From: Flectobacillus rivi
GTDB taxonomy: Bacteria; Bacteroidota; Bacteroidia; Cytophagales; Spirosomataceae
Length of the DNA stretch: 64,000 nucleotides
Assembly: GCF_030056655.1 (NCBI RefSeq)
Contig: NZ_JASHIE010000011.1
Coordinates: 124,001 to 188,000 of the forward strand
Reading direction: 5' to 3'
Shown here: positions 25,793 through 34,299 of the stretch, piece after piece
Numbering within the stretch: the first letter of the stretch is position 1
How the letters are laid out: every line of letters begins with the position of its first letter
Made by a program: the position numbers and the translations under genes
The notes under the pieces: model-generated
The model's input: the letters and a program-made list of their open reading frames with translations, nothing else
What the model was told of the DNA's origin: nothing
The model's database searches: none

Positions 25793-27658
25793 ATGCAACA
25801 TAATTATCCAATAAAAGACTATCAACATGATTTATTGGTAAATAGTCTATCCAGTGTTTTCGGCAAATTTGATACCCAGATGCTTGGACTCATCGAGCCG
25901 CAATTGGAGTGGATAGAATTGGCTGGAGGCGAAATCTTATTTCGACAAGATGAGGTGGACGATTCTTTGTATTTTGTAATTAGCGGTCGTCTTCGAGCAT
26001 ATATCACAACAGCTGAAGGTGAAAATTTGACCGTAGGAGAAATTATCAGAGGTGAAACGGTAGGAGAAATGGCTCTGTTTACTGGCGAACCACGAGGCGC
26101 CAGCATTGTGGCTACCCGCGATAGCGTATTAGTAAAACTAACAAAAGCGCTTTTTGAAGAAATTTTGAAGGCATACCCGCTGATTTCGATGAGTGTTTCC
26201 AAAATCATCATCAACCGTCTTCGCAATTCTCAATCGCTCAAAAAAAACGTCAAAAAACCTGTTAATATTTGTTTTGTTGGAGTTTCTCCTACCCTGAATC
26301 ACCGAGATTTCATAGATAAACTTTTTCCCTATCTCGAACGAAAAGGCAGAACATTAATACTTTCGTCTGATCTCATTAATCATACCCACGAAACAGAAAA
26401 TTTGGCTCAAGCCGCCAAAAGTGATACCACACATTATCGAAAACTCAGCCAGTGGCTCGACGAACAAGAGTCTAAATATGACTTGATGTTGTACCTCTGT
26501 GATAGTGCTAACACCGAATGGACCAAACGTTGTATCCGTAATGCCGACGAAATTTATCTACTTGCCTCGGCCGAAGATTCACCAGCGTTGACAGCTTTTG
26601 AAAAAGAGATATTTATCAAAACACAGGCCAAACCAGCTGTCAAAAACCTAATCTTGTTACACGATGAAAGAACCAGAATTCCTCACTTTACAGACCAATG
26701 GTTAAAACCTCGCAATGTACAAAGGCATTTCCATATCCGACCACACCTAATTGCTGATTTACAGCGACTTGCAAGGGTTATTTCTGGCAATGCCATTGGT
26801 TTAGTACTAGCAGGTGGAGGCGCCAAAGGCTTTGCACATTTGGGTGTATACCAGGCACTGAAAGAATTCAACATTCCTATCGATTTTGTTGGAGGCACAA
26901 GTGTTGGCGCAATGATGTCTTCACTGGTTGCCTTTGATATTTCCCCTGAGATGGCAAGACAAAATGCCAGAAAAGGAGCCTTTTTCAACCCAACCAAAGA
27001 TTATACCCTATTGCCATTCGTGTCTTTGATTAAAGGACATAGAATCGAAAAAATGATTTCTGATAGTATTGTCAGTAGTGTTGGAAAAGAGGTAAATATC
27101 GAAGATACTTGGATTCCCTGTTATTTTGTCTCTAGTAATTTTACCGAGGCTCGAGAAGTATTACATACCAAAGGCTCTATTACCAAGTATTTGCGTGCCA
27201 GTAGCTCTATTCCAGGGGTTTTTCCTCCTGTGATAGACAATCAAGATTTTCTAGTAGATGGGGGAACATTCAATAACTTCCCGACGGATATTATGAATAA
27301 AATGGGCGTTGCCAAAATCATTGGAGTAGACTTTTTTATTGATAAACCCAACAAGCTCTCGATTACCAAAATGCCTTCTGGTTGGGAGATTTTAAAAGAT
27401 AGATTTCGCAGTAAAAAAGACCAAAAATACCGAATGCCCCTCCTCATGTCTATCATTTTGAATAGCACAGTGTTATACAGTGATGCCAGACAAAGCGAGA
27501 CTAAAAAATACACAGACCTCTATATCAATCCAGATTTACGCAAATACAGTATTCTCAATTGGCAAGCTTTTGATGAAATCTACGAAATCGGCTATCAGCA
27601 TGCCAAAAAGATGTTTGAAAATATGTCAGAAGAAGAATTAAGGTTTTATAGAGAATAG
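25793..27658 (+). CDS. Cyclic-nucleotide-binding patatin-like phospholipase (NTE family)
   Basis: 621 residues. Residues about 15-135 form a cNMP-binding domain with the phosphate-binding cassette GETVGEMALFTGEPRGAS, including G91, E92 and R101 that normally hold the ribose and phosphate. A middle region (150-310) resembles the Rossmann-like part of NTE/RssA-type proteins. The patatin domain has the oxyanion loop GGGAKG (341-346), nucleophile S370 in GTSVG and catalytic D489 in DGG. This architecture implies a lysophospholipase or phospholipase controlled by cAMP/cGMP. No signal peptide is present, so it acts at the inner face of the membrane. The neighbouring cyclase could supply its ligand. 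Confidence 0.92.
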   Translation: MQHNYPIKDYQHDLLVNSLSSVFGKFDTQMLGLIEPQLEWIELAGGEILFRQDEVDDSLYFVISGRLRAYITTAEGENLTVGEIIRGETVGEMALFTGEPRGASIVATRDSVLVKLTKALFEEILKAYPLISMSVSKIIINRLRNSQSLKKNVKKPVNICFVGVSPTLNHRDFIDKLFPYLERKGRTLILSSDLINHTHETENLAQAAKSDTTHYRKLSQWLDEQESKYDLMLYLCDSANTEWTKRCIRNADEIYLLASAEDSPALTAFEKEIFIKTQAKPAVKNLILLHDERTRIPHFTDQWLKPRNVQRHFHIRPHLIADLQRLARVISGNAIGLVLAGGGAKGFAHLGVYQALKEFNIPIDFVGGTSVGAMMSSLVAFDISPEMARQNARKGAFFNPTKDYTLLPFVSLIKGHRIEKMISDSIVSSVGKEVNIEDTWIPCYFVSSNFTEAREVLHTKGSITKYLRASSSIPGVFPPVIDNQDFLVDGGTFNNFPTDIMNKMGVAKIIGVDFFIDKPNKLSITKMPSGWEILKDRFRSKKDQKYRMPLLMSIILNSTVLYSDARQSETKKYTDLYINPDLRKYSILNWQAFDEIYEIGYQHAKKMFENMSEEELRFYRE

Positions 27659-27764
27659 TTTTATCAATCAAAGTTGCCAAGGAAGCTGTTTAAACTTACT
27701 TATTTTGAGAAAAATAAGATGTTTGGGTTTAATGACGAGTTCTTGAATAGCAATTCCAATTAGC

Positions 27765-27784
27765 GGGTGAATTCATTCACCCGT
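27765..27784. repeat. Short perfect hairpin in the phospholipase-usp gap
   Basis: CGGGTGAAT (27765-27773) and ATTCACCCG (27776-27784) with a 2-base loop. No T tract follows, so it may be a dispersed repeat rather than a terminator. Confidence 0.45.
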
Positions 27785-27982
27785 GACAAAAAGGTTCAAA
27801 CAATTTAAAATTTATTTTATTCAATTTTTCAACAAAATAATATCATTTTTAACTAGGTTTTGCAACGAAAAAAGCCCATATTTCGTTTAATAAATAGAGG
27901 ATTGAAACCACATATTCCATGATGAAAGTTAATACAAAACCTGCTTTTCAAGAGTGTTTTGTTCTTTTATTCAACATAACTT

Positions 27983-28006
27983 GCTTTCCATAAATGAGTG
28001 GAAAGC
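27983..28006 (+). promoter_or_regulatory. Stem-loop just upstream of the universal stress protein gene
   Basis: GCTTTCCA (27983-27990) and TGGAAAGC (27999-28006), perfect 8-bp stem, ending 16 bases before the ATG. It could affect translation or be an operator. Confidence 0.4.
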
Positions 28007-28022
28007 TTAAAACATCAAGGCT

Positions 28023-28838
28023 ATGAAAAAGGTGATTGTTGCAACGAATTTTTCGGAAGAAGCTGAAAATGCTACTATATATGCGGCACAAGCTGCGGCT
28101 GCATTAAACTTGGAGTTGGTATTGTTCAACCTACATAATGTGTCTATACACGCCCTGAACGCCCGTACTTCAAGTAATTCAATGAATCATGGATTAGCCT
28201 TAGCGAAATTAGAGTTGGCTGAAGCTGCCCAAAAACTCGAAAAAGAATACCAAATCAAAGTAACACCTCATATTGCTTCTGGAGATATAACTGACGAACT
28301 AAATCGTTGTTTTGTAACGCATGAAGCCGATATGCTGGTTTTGGGAATGCCCGAAAAGTCGGTTGAACAAGATTTATTAGGGAATACCACTACTCTGGTT
28401 ATCAACAAAATCAAATATCCTATTATGGCGATTCCTAAAAGTGTAAAGTTTGAAGGAATCAAAAAAATTCTATTTGCCTGTGATGTCACCAAAGGCGTTC
28501 ATGGTATCATTTTGGAAAGAGTAAAATCTGTTGCCAGAAGTTTTGGGGCTAAAGTGGAGGTGTTTTATGTTTGTCGCAAACAGCATGAGCTCAGTGCGGT
28601 AGATACCGAGCATTTGGACAGTATCTATGCAGGGTTGGATGGTATCGACTATTCTTACAACAACGTAACTTCTGATAGTGTAGTCGAATCTATTAAGGAT
28701 GAAATAAAAGAAACTAGTTCTGATTTATTGGTGATGGTACCATATAAATATGGCTTTTTGAGCTCTATGGTTCATAGAAGTAAAACCCGTATGATGGCAT
28801 CTGAAAGTAATGTTCCTTTACTCTCATTGAACCTTTAG
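28023..28838 (+). CDS. Universal stress protein, tandem UspA-like domains
   Basis: 271 residues, two Usp folds in tandem: about 1-140 (MKKVIVATNFSEEAENATIY, ADMLVLGMPEKS, YPIMAIPKSV) and about 147-271 (KKILFACDVTKG, DLLVMVPYKYGFL, NVPLLSLNL). The G-2x-G-9x-G(S/T) ATP-binding motif is not clear in either half, so ATP binding is uncertain. Usp proteins act in the cytoplasm in stress survival and signalling. Transcribed alone, with a long AT-rich leader region. Confidence 0.9.
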   Translation: MKKVIVATNFSEEAENATIYAAQAAAALNLELVLFNLHNVSIHALNARTSSNSMNHGLALAKLELAEAAQKLEKEYQIKVTPHIASGDITDELNRCFVTHEADMLVLGMPEKSVEQDLLGNTTTLVINKIKYPIMAIPKSVKFEGIKKILFACDVTKGVHGIILERVKSVARSFGAKVEVFYVCRKQHELSAVDTEHLDSIYAGLDGIDYSYNNVTSDSVVESIKDEIKETSSDLLVMVPYKYGFLSSMVHRSKTRMMASESNVPLLSLNL

Positions 28839-28854
28839 ATTATTGAGTGATTTG

Positions 28855-28988
28855 AGATTGAGTGAATGAGTGATTATTATCATTGATTACAACATAAATT
28901 GAAATAACTGATTCGAGACAAAGTCAAAACTATTGAATCACTTTTATCCGTTTTGTCCAGTATTAATAATCACTCATTCACTCAATCT
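28855..28988. repeat. 25-bp perfect inverted repeat between usp and dinB-like genes
   Basis: Arms 28855-28879 and 28964-28988 are perfect reverse complements, separated by 84 bases. They are built of degenerate TGAGTGA units. The element sits between two convergent genes and could fold into a long stem that stops transcription. No strong T tract follows. Confidence 0.65.
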
Positions 28989-29012
28989 TAATTCACTAAA
29001 TTAACGAAGACT

Positions 29013-29543
29013 CTAGAAAAGCTTTTCCTGTGGTGGCTTCGCTCCTGCCAAACGAATATAAACCGTTGTTTGACCTCTGTGGTGTGTTTGATGCTCAAAA
29101 CATTTAGCAAAAGCTGTACCTCTAGTCATTTCAAAACGATTAAATAATTTGATCGTTTCTCCCATTTTATCTGCTGGTACTTTTTTCAAACTATTAATCA
29201 CAAAATCATATCCATCCAATACAATTTTAGAGACATTTGCCTTAGACTTATCCGTTGTTTTTTCCAATTCTCCTGGGGCAAAAGCACTTTTTTCGCCAGA
29301 AGCTGCTGCCGCAAAACCGTAGTTACCATCTGTCAAGTGTAACATTTGTTCAGCAAATGAGCGCATTTCTGGTGTGGGCTTCAAGGCATAACCAGACTCT
29401 GGCATTGCATCGAGATATTCCTTTGTATAGGTCTTGGCTCTTTCCCACTCTTTTATCATTTCATCCTTAGATGTTTGTGCGTTTGCAAGGCTAGAAATAG
29501 CCAAAAACAAACAAATCATTGAGAGTAATTTTTGAAGTTTCAT
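29013..29543 (-). CDS. Exported DinB family protein
   Basis: 176 residues with a signal peptide (about 1-22, ending SLANAQ). The mature part has the DinB four-helix pattern: first histidine in AEQMLHLTDGNYGF and the later block FEHQTHHRGQTTVYIRLAG, which supplies metal-binding histidines. Unlike the cytoplasmic DinB protein at 21882-22382, this one is exported to the periplasm. Function is unknown. Confidence 0.87.
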   Translation of the reverse strand: MKLQKLLSMICLFLAISSLANAQTSKDEMIKEWERAKTYTKEYLDAMPESGYALKPTPEMRSFAEQMLHLTDGNYGFAAAASGEKSAFAPGELEKTTDKSKANVSKIVLDGYDFVINSLKKVPADKMGETIKLFNRFEMTRGTAFAKCFEHQTHHRGQTTVYIRLAGAKPPQEKLF

Positions 29544-29723
29544 GAATTGGATTGTTTAGAAATAAATATTCTTCGAAAGATAAAACACTCAGTCCAGTCA
29601 TTTTCATAAATCAATTCAAAAATTATCCATTCTTAGCAAATTTTAACCCAAACGTATATTGCATCGAATAATTAAGTAAATTGTTTTCTTTACCTTCATT
29701 AACCTTTTAATTGCACAATTTCG

Positions 29724-31274
29724 ATGAATAACTATTTCAAAAAGAGTTTTAAGCTACTAGTGATTGGATTATTTGTAGTTTTTCAAAACGCAACAGCCCA
29801 ATCTTCTAAAAAAGCACTATTTAATTATACCATTGATTTCAGTAAGCCTCAAAATCAAACTTTTACCGTTGAGTTACATAGTAGTGGATTTCCGAAAGAC
29901 ACCTTGGATTTTACGATGCCACAATGGATGCCAGGGTATTATCAAATCATGTCTTATGCCAAACAAATCAATTCAATTGAGGCAAAAGATGCTAAAGGAA
30001 AGTTGTTGACGCTTAACAAAAAAGGGGATAATGTTTGGCAACTAGTTTTACCCAAAAATACACCCTTTACCATCAACTATTCGGTAACTGCCAAACGCAA
30101 TTTTGTTGCAGCAGCCGTAGTAGATACCACTCATGCCTACGTTGTTACTACAGCAGCTTTTTTATATGTGCCCGAATTTCTTCAGAGCCCAGTGCATGTT
30201 AAAGTAAAAACGCCTTGGAAAGATGTGGCTACTGGTTTGACACCAGTTTCAGGGAAAAAACATGAATTTACTGCACCAGATTTTGACATTTTATACGACT
30301 GCCCTATCCTTTCGGGAAGTCTTGAAGAGTTACCATCGTTTGTAGTTGGTGGCAAAAAACACCGCTTTGTGGGTTATAAAATGGGCGAATTCGACAAAGT
30401 TCGTCTTATGAACCAGCTTCAAAAAATTATCGAGCAAGCTACAACGCTTATTGGCGATATTCCTTATAATGAATACACTTTTATTGGAATCGGTCCAGGA
30501 AATGGCGGTATTGAGCACTTGAACAATACAACTGTTAGTTTTACAGGCGAAAAACTAAGCAATAGAGATGTTGAAATAAAGATGTTGAACTTTTTGACAC
30601 ATGAATATTTTCACCATTATAATGTAAAAAGAATTCGTCCTTTTGAGTTAGGTCCATTTGATTACAGTCAAATGAATCATACCAATCAGCTTTGGATCAG
30701 CGAAGGTTTGACCGTATATTATGAGTATTTATTAGTCAAAAGAGCGGGGCTAATCTCCGAGGAAGAAGTGTTAACTAATCTTTCAAGAAACATCACGAAT
30801 ATTCAAAACAATCCTGGCAGATTACATCAATCCCTTGCTCAGGCTAGTTATGATACTTGGAAAGACGGACCTTTCGGAACATCTGGAAAAGATGCTTCAA
30901 AATCAATTTCTTATTACGAAAAAGGCCCCCTAGTAGGCTGGATTGTTGATTTGGCGATTAGAAATGCAACTGATAACCAAAAATCATTAGACAATGTCAT
31001 GAGCTATTTGTATCACTATTATTACAAAAAACTCAAAAGAGGCTTCACGGACGCCGAATTCCGTCAGGCTTGTGAAACAATTGCAGGACAATCACTGAGT
31101 GCAGAATTTGACTATATCTATAGCACCAAAGAGTTGGATTATGCCACTTATTTGGGATACGCTGGTTTGGAAGTAAAAGCCGACGACGCAACTCACAAAT
31201 GGACTGTTTCAAGAAAAGCTACTGTTACACCAAAGCAAGAGGCTATTTTAAAAAGTTGGTTAGGAGAAAAATAA
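29724..31274 (+). CDS. M61 family metallopeptidase (glycyl-aminopeptidase-like), lacking the usual PDZ domain
   Basis: 516 residues with a signal peptide (about 1-26, ending NATAQ). An N-terminal M61 beta domain (about 30-200) precedes the gluzincin catalytic domain: zinc motif HEYFH (H293-H297) and third ligand E327 in WISEGLTVYYEYL. M61 enzymes are periplasmic aminopeptidases. Many homologues run to around 600 residues with a C-terminal PDZ domain. Here the chain ends cleanly soon after the point where that domain would start (LGYAGLEVK). A perfect hairpin begins at the stop codon. Confidence 0.9.
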   Translation: MNNYFKKSFKLLVIGLFVVFQNATAQSSKKALFNYTIDFSKPQNQTFTVELHSSGFPKDTLDFTMPQWMPGYYQIMSYAKQINSIEAKDAKGKLLTLNKKGDNVWQLVLPKNTPFTINYSVTAKRNFVAAAVVDTTHAYVVTTAAFLYVPEFLQSPVHVKVKTPWKDVATGLTPVSGKKHEFTAPDFDILYDCPILSGSLEELPSFVVGGKKHRFVGYKMGEFDKVRLMNQLQKIIEQATTLIGDIPYNEYTFIGIGPGNGGIEHLNNTTVSFTGEKLSNRDVEIKMLNFLTHEYFHHYNVKRIRPFELGPFDYSQMNHTNQLWISEGLTVYYEYLLVKRAGLISEEEVLTNLSRNITNIQNNPGRLHQSLAQASYDTWKDGPFGTSGKDASKSISYYEKGPLVGWIVDLAIRNATDNQKSLDNVMSYLYHYYYKKLKRGFTDAEFRQACETIAGQSLSAEFDYIYSTKELDYATYLGYAGLEVKADDATHKWTVSRKATVTPKQEAILKSWLGEK

Positions 31275-31275
31275 C

Positions 31276-31319
31276 AATTCCTAATAGGTTGCGACTGAAG
31301 TCGCAACCTATTAGGAATT
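31276..31319. terminator. Long perfect hairpin after the M61 peptidase gene
   Basis: Perfect 21-bp arms (31276-31296 and 31299-31319) with a 2-base spacer, starting two bases after the stop codon. There is no run of T, so it may be a dispersed repeat or RNA-stabilising stem rather than a true intrinsic terminator. Confidence 0.55.
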
Positions 31320-31580
31320 TGTAAAATACCTCTAGTAAGTAAGAAGACGTTATTAGTTAATAGTATATTCGTTATTTGAAGGCACTCATATTCAAAAAGT
31401 TATAGCAAACTTTCACCTCAGATATACTATTAAATTAATATTTCCTACTACTTATATTCAAATAACAGATTAGAATATGTTTAAAATTCATAAGTCATTA
31501 AAATGGAAGAGTTTGTGTTTTTTTATGAAATCCTAAACTCGCCTACGGCTCAAACAACAGGATTTCATGACTTTCTTTTG

Positions 31581-31612
31581 TTACTTTTCTTGTGTCAAGA
31601 CAAGAAAAGTAA
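31581..31612. repeat. TTACTTTTCTTGT hairpin, Bacteroidota-type dispersed repeat
   Basis: Perfect 13-bp arms (31581-31593 and 31600-31612) around GTCAAG. The flanking text (TTTCTTTTG before it, GGCGAAAGGAAATTTCG after it) resembles a repeat I recall as common in intergenic DNA of this phylum. The rest of the 404-base gap shows only the hairpin at 31276-31319 and no gene. Confidence 0.6.
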
Positions 31613-31678
31613 AGAGTGGCGAAAGGAAATTTCGTTTTTCTAATGAAAGGCAAATTAAAAATTCAAACATACTCTTAC

Positions 31679-32755
31679 CTACAACATCACAGGCAATCCA
31701 GTTTTAACAGATTCGTCACAAGCAAACGCAATTCTTAAACTATTGACTGCATCTTCCACGTGGTCTTCTAAGTTCAGGTCTTCTTGGATTGCTTTCAAGA
31801 AATAGGCTTGTTCTCGATTACAAAGCTCTTGATGATCTGGCTCGTCGGTGAGGTTAATCCATTCATCAGGTTTGGTAAACGCATTATTTCCATCAATATC
31901 CGCATAGTGTACACGCAAAGATTCCGTTTTAGTATGGGCATCCACATTATCAGATTTGCCTACGCCACCTGCTTCTTTGGCAACAATCGATACACAACCT
32001 TTTGGTCCAATTACATCTTTGACAAAAAAGGCCGTTTCACTCATCATTGGTCCCCAACCAGCCTCGTACCAGCCCACTGAACCATCTTCAAAGCGAATTT
32101 GTAATTGACCATAATTATAATTTCCTTCGGGAATATCATTGGTCAATCTTGCACCAATAGCATTGACTTGCAATGGTTTCGAACGAGTCATTTGACACAT
32201 CACATCAATATAATGAACGCCACAATCTACAATCGGACTAAGGCTTTTCATCAAATTTCTGTGCACATCCCACATATAGCCATGACTTTGTTGGTTGAGA
32301 TTCATGCGCATAACCAACGGACGTCCTAATCCAGAAGCAACTTCTACAAATTTTTCCCAAGATGGGTGATGTCTCAATATATATCCAACAACAACTTTCT
32401 TATTTTTCTCTTTTGCTTTAGCAGCTACTCTTTCAGCTCCAGCTACGGTGGCAGCCAATGGTTTTTCGATAAACACATGACAATCAGCTTCTAATGCCTG
32501 AATGGCAAAGGCTTCATGGGTATCAGGATAAGTTGAGATACAAACCGCATCGGGTTTAGTAGCTTCTAAGGCTTCTGTATAGTCATTAAAAAGAGCATAG
32601 CCTCCTCCTAATTTGTCATTGAGCACTTCCTTACTTTTTCCCGTAGAAACAATTCCGCAAATCTCGAAATTTTCTGAATTGTGATAGGCTGTGGCGTGCG
32701 AGGCACCCATATTTCCACAACCGACAACCAATACTTTGATTTTTTGAACTGACAT
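31679..32755 (-). CDS. Gfo/Idh/MocA family oxidoreductase
   Basis: 358 residues. N-terminal Rossmann fold with the nucleotide loop GCGNMG (12-17) and the family signature EKPLAAT (from E97). The C-terminal alpha/beta domain carries LSPIVDCGVHYIDVM, where the Asp and His fit the catalytic region. Members oxidise or isomerise sugars using NAD(P). No signal peptide, so it is cytoplasmic. The substrate cannot be inferred from neighbours: the gene stands alone. Confidence 0.92.
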   Translation of the reverse strand: MSVQKIKVLVVGCGNMGASHATAYHNSENFEICGIVSTGKSKEVLNDKLGGGYALFNDYTEALEATKPDAVCISTYPDTHEAFAIQALEADCHVFIEKPLAATVAGAERVAAKAKEKNKKVVVGYILRHHPSWEKFVEVASGLGRPLVMRMNLNQQSHGYMWDVHRNLMKSLSPIVDCGVHYIDVMCQMTRSKPLQVNAIGARLTNDIPEGNYNYGQLQIRFEDGSVGWYEAGWGPMMSETAFFVKDVIGPKGCVSIVAKEAGGVGKSDNVDAHTKTESLRVHYADIDGNNAFTKPDEWINLTDEPDHQELCNREQAYFLKAIQEDLNLEDHVEDAVNSLRIAFACDESVKTGLPVML

Positions 32756-33051
32756 GTTTTTGGTAGTTAAATCAATTTAGATATGTGTATGCAATCTGTT
32801 TGTTAAAACAATCAACTACATCCAATATCCTTTCTTTTTTATGAAAATTGGATATGATGTGATTTCTCACTGTTTAGCTCAAATCTATGAATTTATGCTG
32901 AATATATTGTCCTGCCGAGTGAAGTTCCTGAGAGAAAAGAGCATAGCAACAAAGCCACAAAGAGAAGTAATAGTTTTTGCATTTCAACTCAAAATATCTC
33001 TATGTCTTATTTTTATTGTATGCACTAAGTAATCGTGAAGACTAACTAGTT
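32756..33051. other. Intergenic region with no gene recognised
   Basis: AT-rich DNA upstream of the Gfo/Idh gene. One 63-codon open frame on the plus strand (32841-33032) has no recognisable features and is not called. The cluster of palindromes at 33052-33134 follows. Confidence 0.4.
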
Positions 33052-33134
33052 CAAGACTTAGTCTTGGGCTCATTTTTTTATACAGTTTTAAACTGTATAA
33101 AACGATAGTTTGAGACCAAGCCTCAAACTATCGT
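33052..33134. repeat. Three successive palindromes downstream of the dioxygenase gene
   Basis: CAAGACT-T-AGTCTTG (33052-33066), TATACAGTTT-T-AAACTGTATA (33079-33099) and a 13-bp perfect stem (33102-33114 with 33122-33134) lie back to back. They are 78 bases after the stop of the minus-strand dioxygenase gene and may act as terminator or be a composite repeat. Confidence 0.6.
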
Positions 33135-33211
33135 AGCATATAATCTTATTTTAGAGACTATAAGCGCTTTCACAAATAACTGATATACAACCAACTAATA
33201 ACATCTTATAC

Positions 33212-34090
33212 TTATGATATTTTGAAAGAAGTCATCGATATTGCACCTAAAACAGTCTTATCGTTGAATACGCTCACTTGTTCTTGGGCTTGTTGTGTTC
33301 CAAGCGTATAAAGCAAAGGTAAATAATGATCTGGTGAAGGCGCAGCCAATTGTACAGCCGAGCCTAAACTTTGGTAATTAATCAGAGATTTATGGTCTTG
33401 ATTTACTGCCATTTTTTTCAACATTTCATTAGCTTCCAATGCCCAATCATACCCGTATTCTGGCAAACGAGCTTTGTCCCAAGCCAAGCGACGAAGATTA
33501 TGAACGATATTCCCACTACCCACAATCAATACGCCTTTATCCCGTAATTTGGCAATTTCTTTTGCCAAGTCATAGTGATATTGTGGTGCTTTGGTATAAT
33601 CTAAGCTTAACTGCAAAACAGGAACATCGGCCTTTGGATAAATATGTTTGATAACACTCCACGCACCATGATCTAAGCCCCATTGTTCGTCGAGACCAAC
33701 CTCTGTGGTATGAATTGCCTGCTTAGTTTCCAAGGCAATCGAAGGGCTTCCCGGTGCAGGATATTGCACATCAAATAAAGCTTGAGGAAAGCCTCCAAAA
33801 TCATGAATGGTTTTCGGTTTGGGCATGGCAGTAACAAAAGTACCTCTCGTTTCCCAGTGCGCCGAAACACAAAGAATGGCACGTGGTTTAGGTAAATCCT
33901 GTCCTATTTTCTTCCACCCTCTCGAAAACTCATTATCCTCAATTGCGTTCATCGGACTGCCGTGTCCTAAGAAAAATGCAGGCATTCTCTCCGTCTTTGG
34001 AGCGTTTGCTAATTCGTTTAAAGCCTTGATATCCATATTCATAGTGGCTGGCAATATTGCCATAGCCTTTAAAAACTCTTTGCGATTCAT
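33212..34090 (-). CDS. ygiD: 4,5-DOPA dioxygenase extradiol-like protein (LigB fold)
   Basis: 292 residues. Iron/zinc-binding LigB-type motifs: FFLGHGSPMNA, CVSAHWETRG, TIHDFGGFP and a later GSGNIVHNLRRL. E. coli YgiD of this family opens the aromatic ring of DOPA; the physiological substrate here is unknown. The N-terminal 30 residues (ATMNMDIKALNELANAPK) extend beyond the enzyme core and have an RKEFLKAMAILPA start. This resembles the beginning of a Tat-like leader lacking twin arginine. A palindromic operator overlaps the start region. Confidence 0.88.
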   Translation of the reverse strand: MNRKEFLKAMAILPATMNMDIKALNELANAPKTERMPAFFLGHGSPMNAIEDNEFSRGWKKIGQDLPKPRAILCVSAHWETRGTFVTAMPKPKTIHDFGGFPQALFDVQYPAPGSPSIALETKQAIHTTEVGLDEQWGLDHGAWSVIKHIYPKADVPVLQLSLDYTKAPQYHYDLAKEIAKLRDKGVLIVGSGNIVHNLRRLAWDKARLPEYGYDWALEANEMLKKMAVNQDHKSLINYQSLGSAVQLAAPSPDHYLPLLYTLGTQQAQEQVSVFNDKTVLGAISMTSFKIS

Positions 34091-34171
34091 GTATATACAT
34101 TAAATTTCCATAAAGGTAACAATAATTATTATCTATTCATTTCATGAACAGTAAAATTTAATGTATATACA
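34090..34171. promoter_or_regulatory. Paired TGTATATACA operators upstream of the dioxygenase gene
   Basis: An 18-bp perfect inverted repeat: TGTATATACATTAAATTT (34090-34107) and its inverse (34154-34171). Each arm itself contains the palindrome TGTATATACA. The first arm touches the start codon and the second lies about 65 bases upstream, as expected for dimeric repressor sites. No MarR/GntR-like regulator gene is adjacent. Confidence 0.7.
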
Positions 34172-34225
34172 CGAAATTTGGTGTGTAAGTTTGGTATTGA
34201 GTGATTTAGAGATTCACACAAGTAG

Positions 34226-34245
34226 AGACGTAATATTTTACGTCT
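34226..34245. repeat. AGACGTAA hairpin, GTAGAGACG family
   Basis: Perfect 8-bp arms AGACGTAA and TTACGTCT around TATT, preceded by GTAG. Related to 1829-1849 and 59217-59236. It lies 54 bases beyond the last gene of the cobalamin operon. Confidence 0.55.
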
Positions 34246-34299
34246 TTCATTCCTACACAAGGATAATTGAGCTTACAAAAGGATTTTTGAAGGGAAAAT

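Noticed and set aside
23544..27658. Calling the cyclase-HD-patatin cluster a CBASS defence island
   Set aside because: The cyclase is class III, not a CD-NTase, and there is no Cap2/Cap3, HORMA or TRIP13 gene. The patatin carries a classical cNMP domain, not a CapV architecture. Kept only as a signalling module with possible defence role.
27765..28988. Clusters of palindromes as a CRISPR array
   Set aside because: No regular spacing, no repeated identical units with unique spacers, and no cas genes in the window.
32841..33032. 63-codon plus-strand frame between Gfo/Idh and dioxygenase genes
   Set aside because: No homology visible, no promoter and biased composition; could not be supported as a gene.
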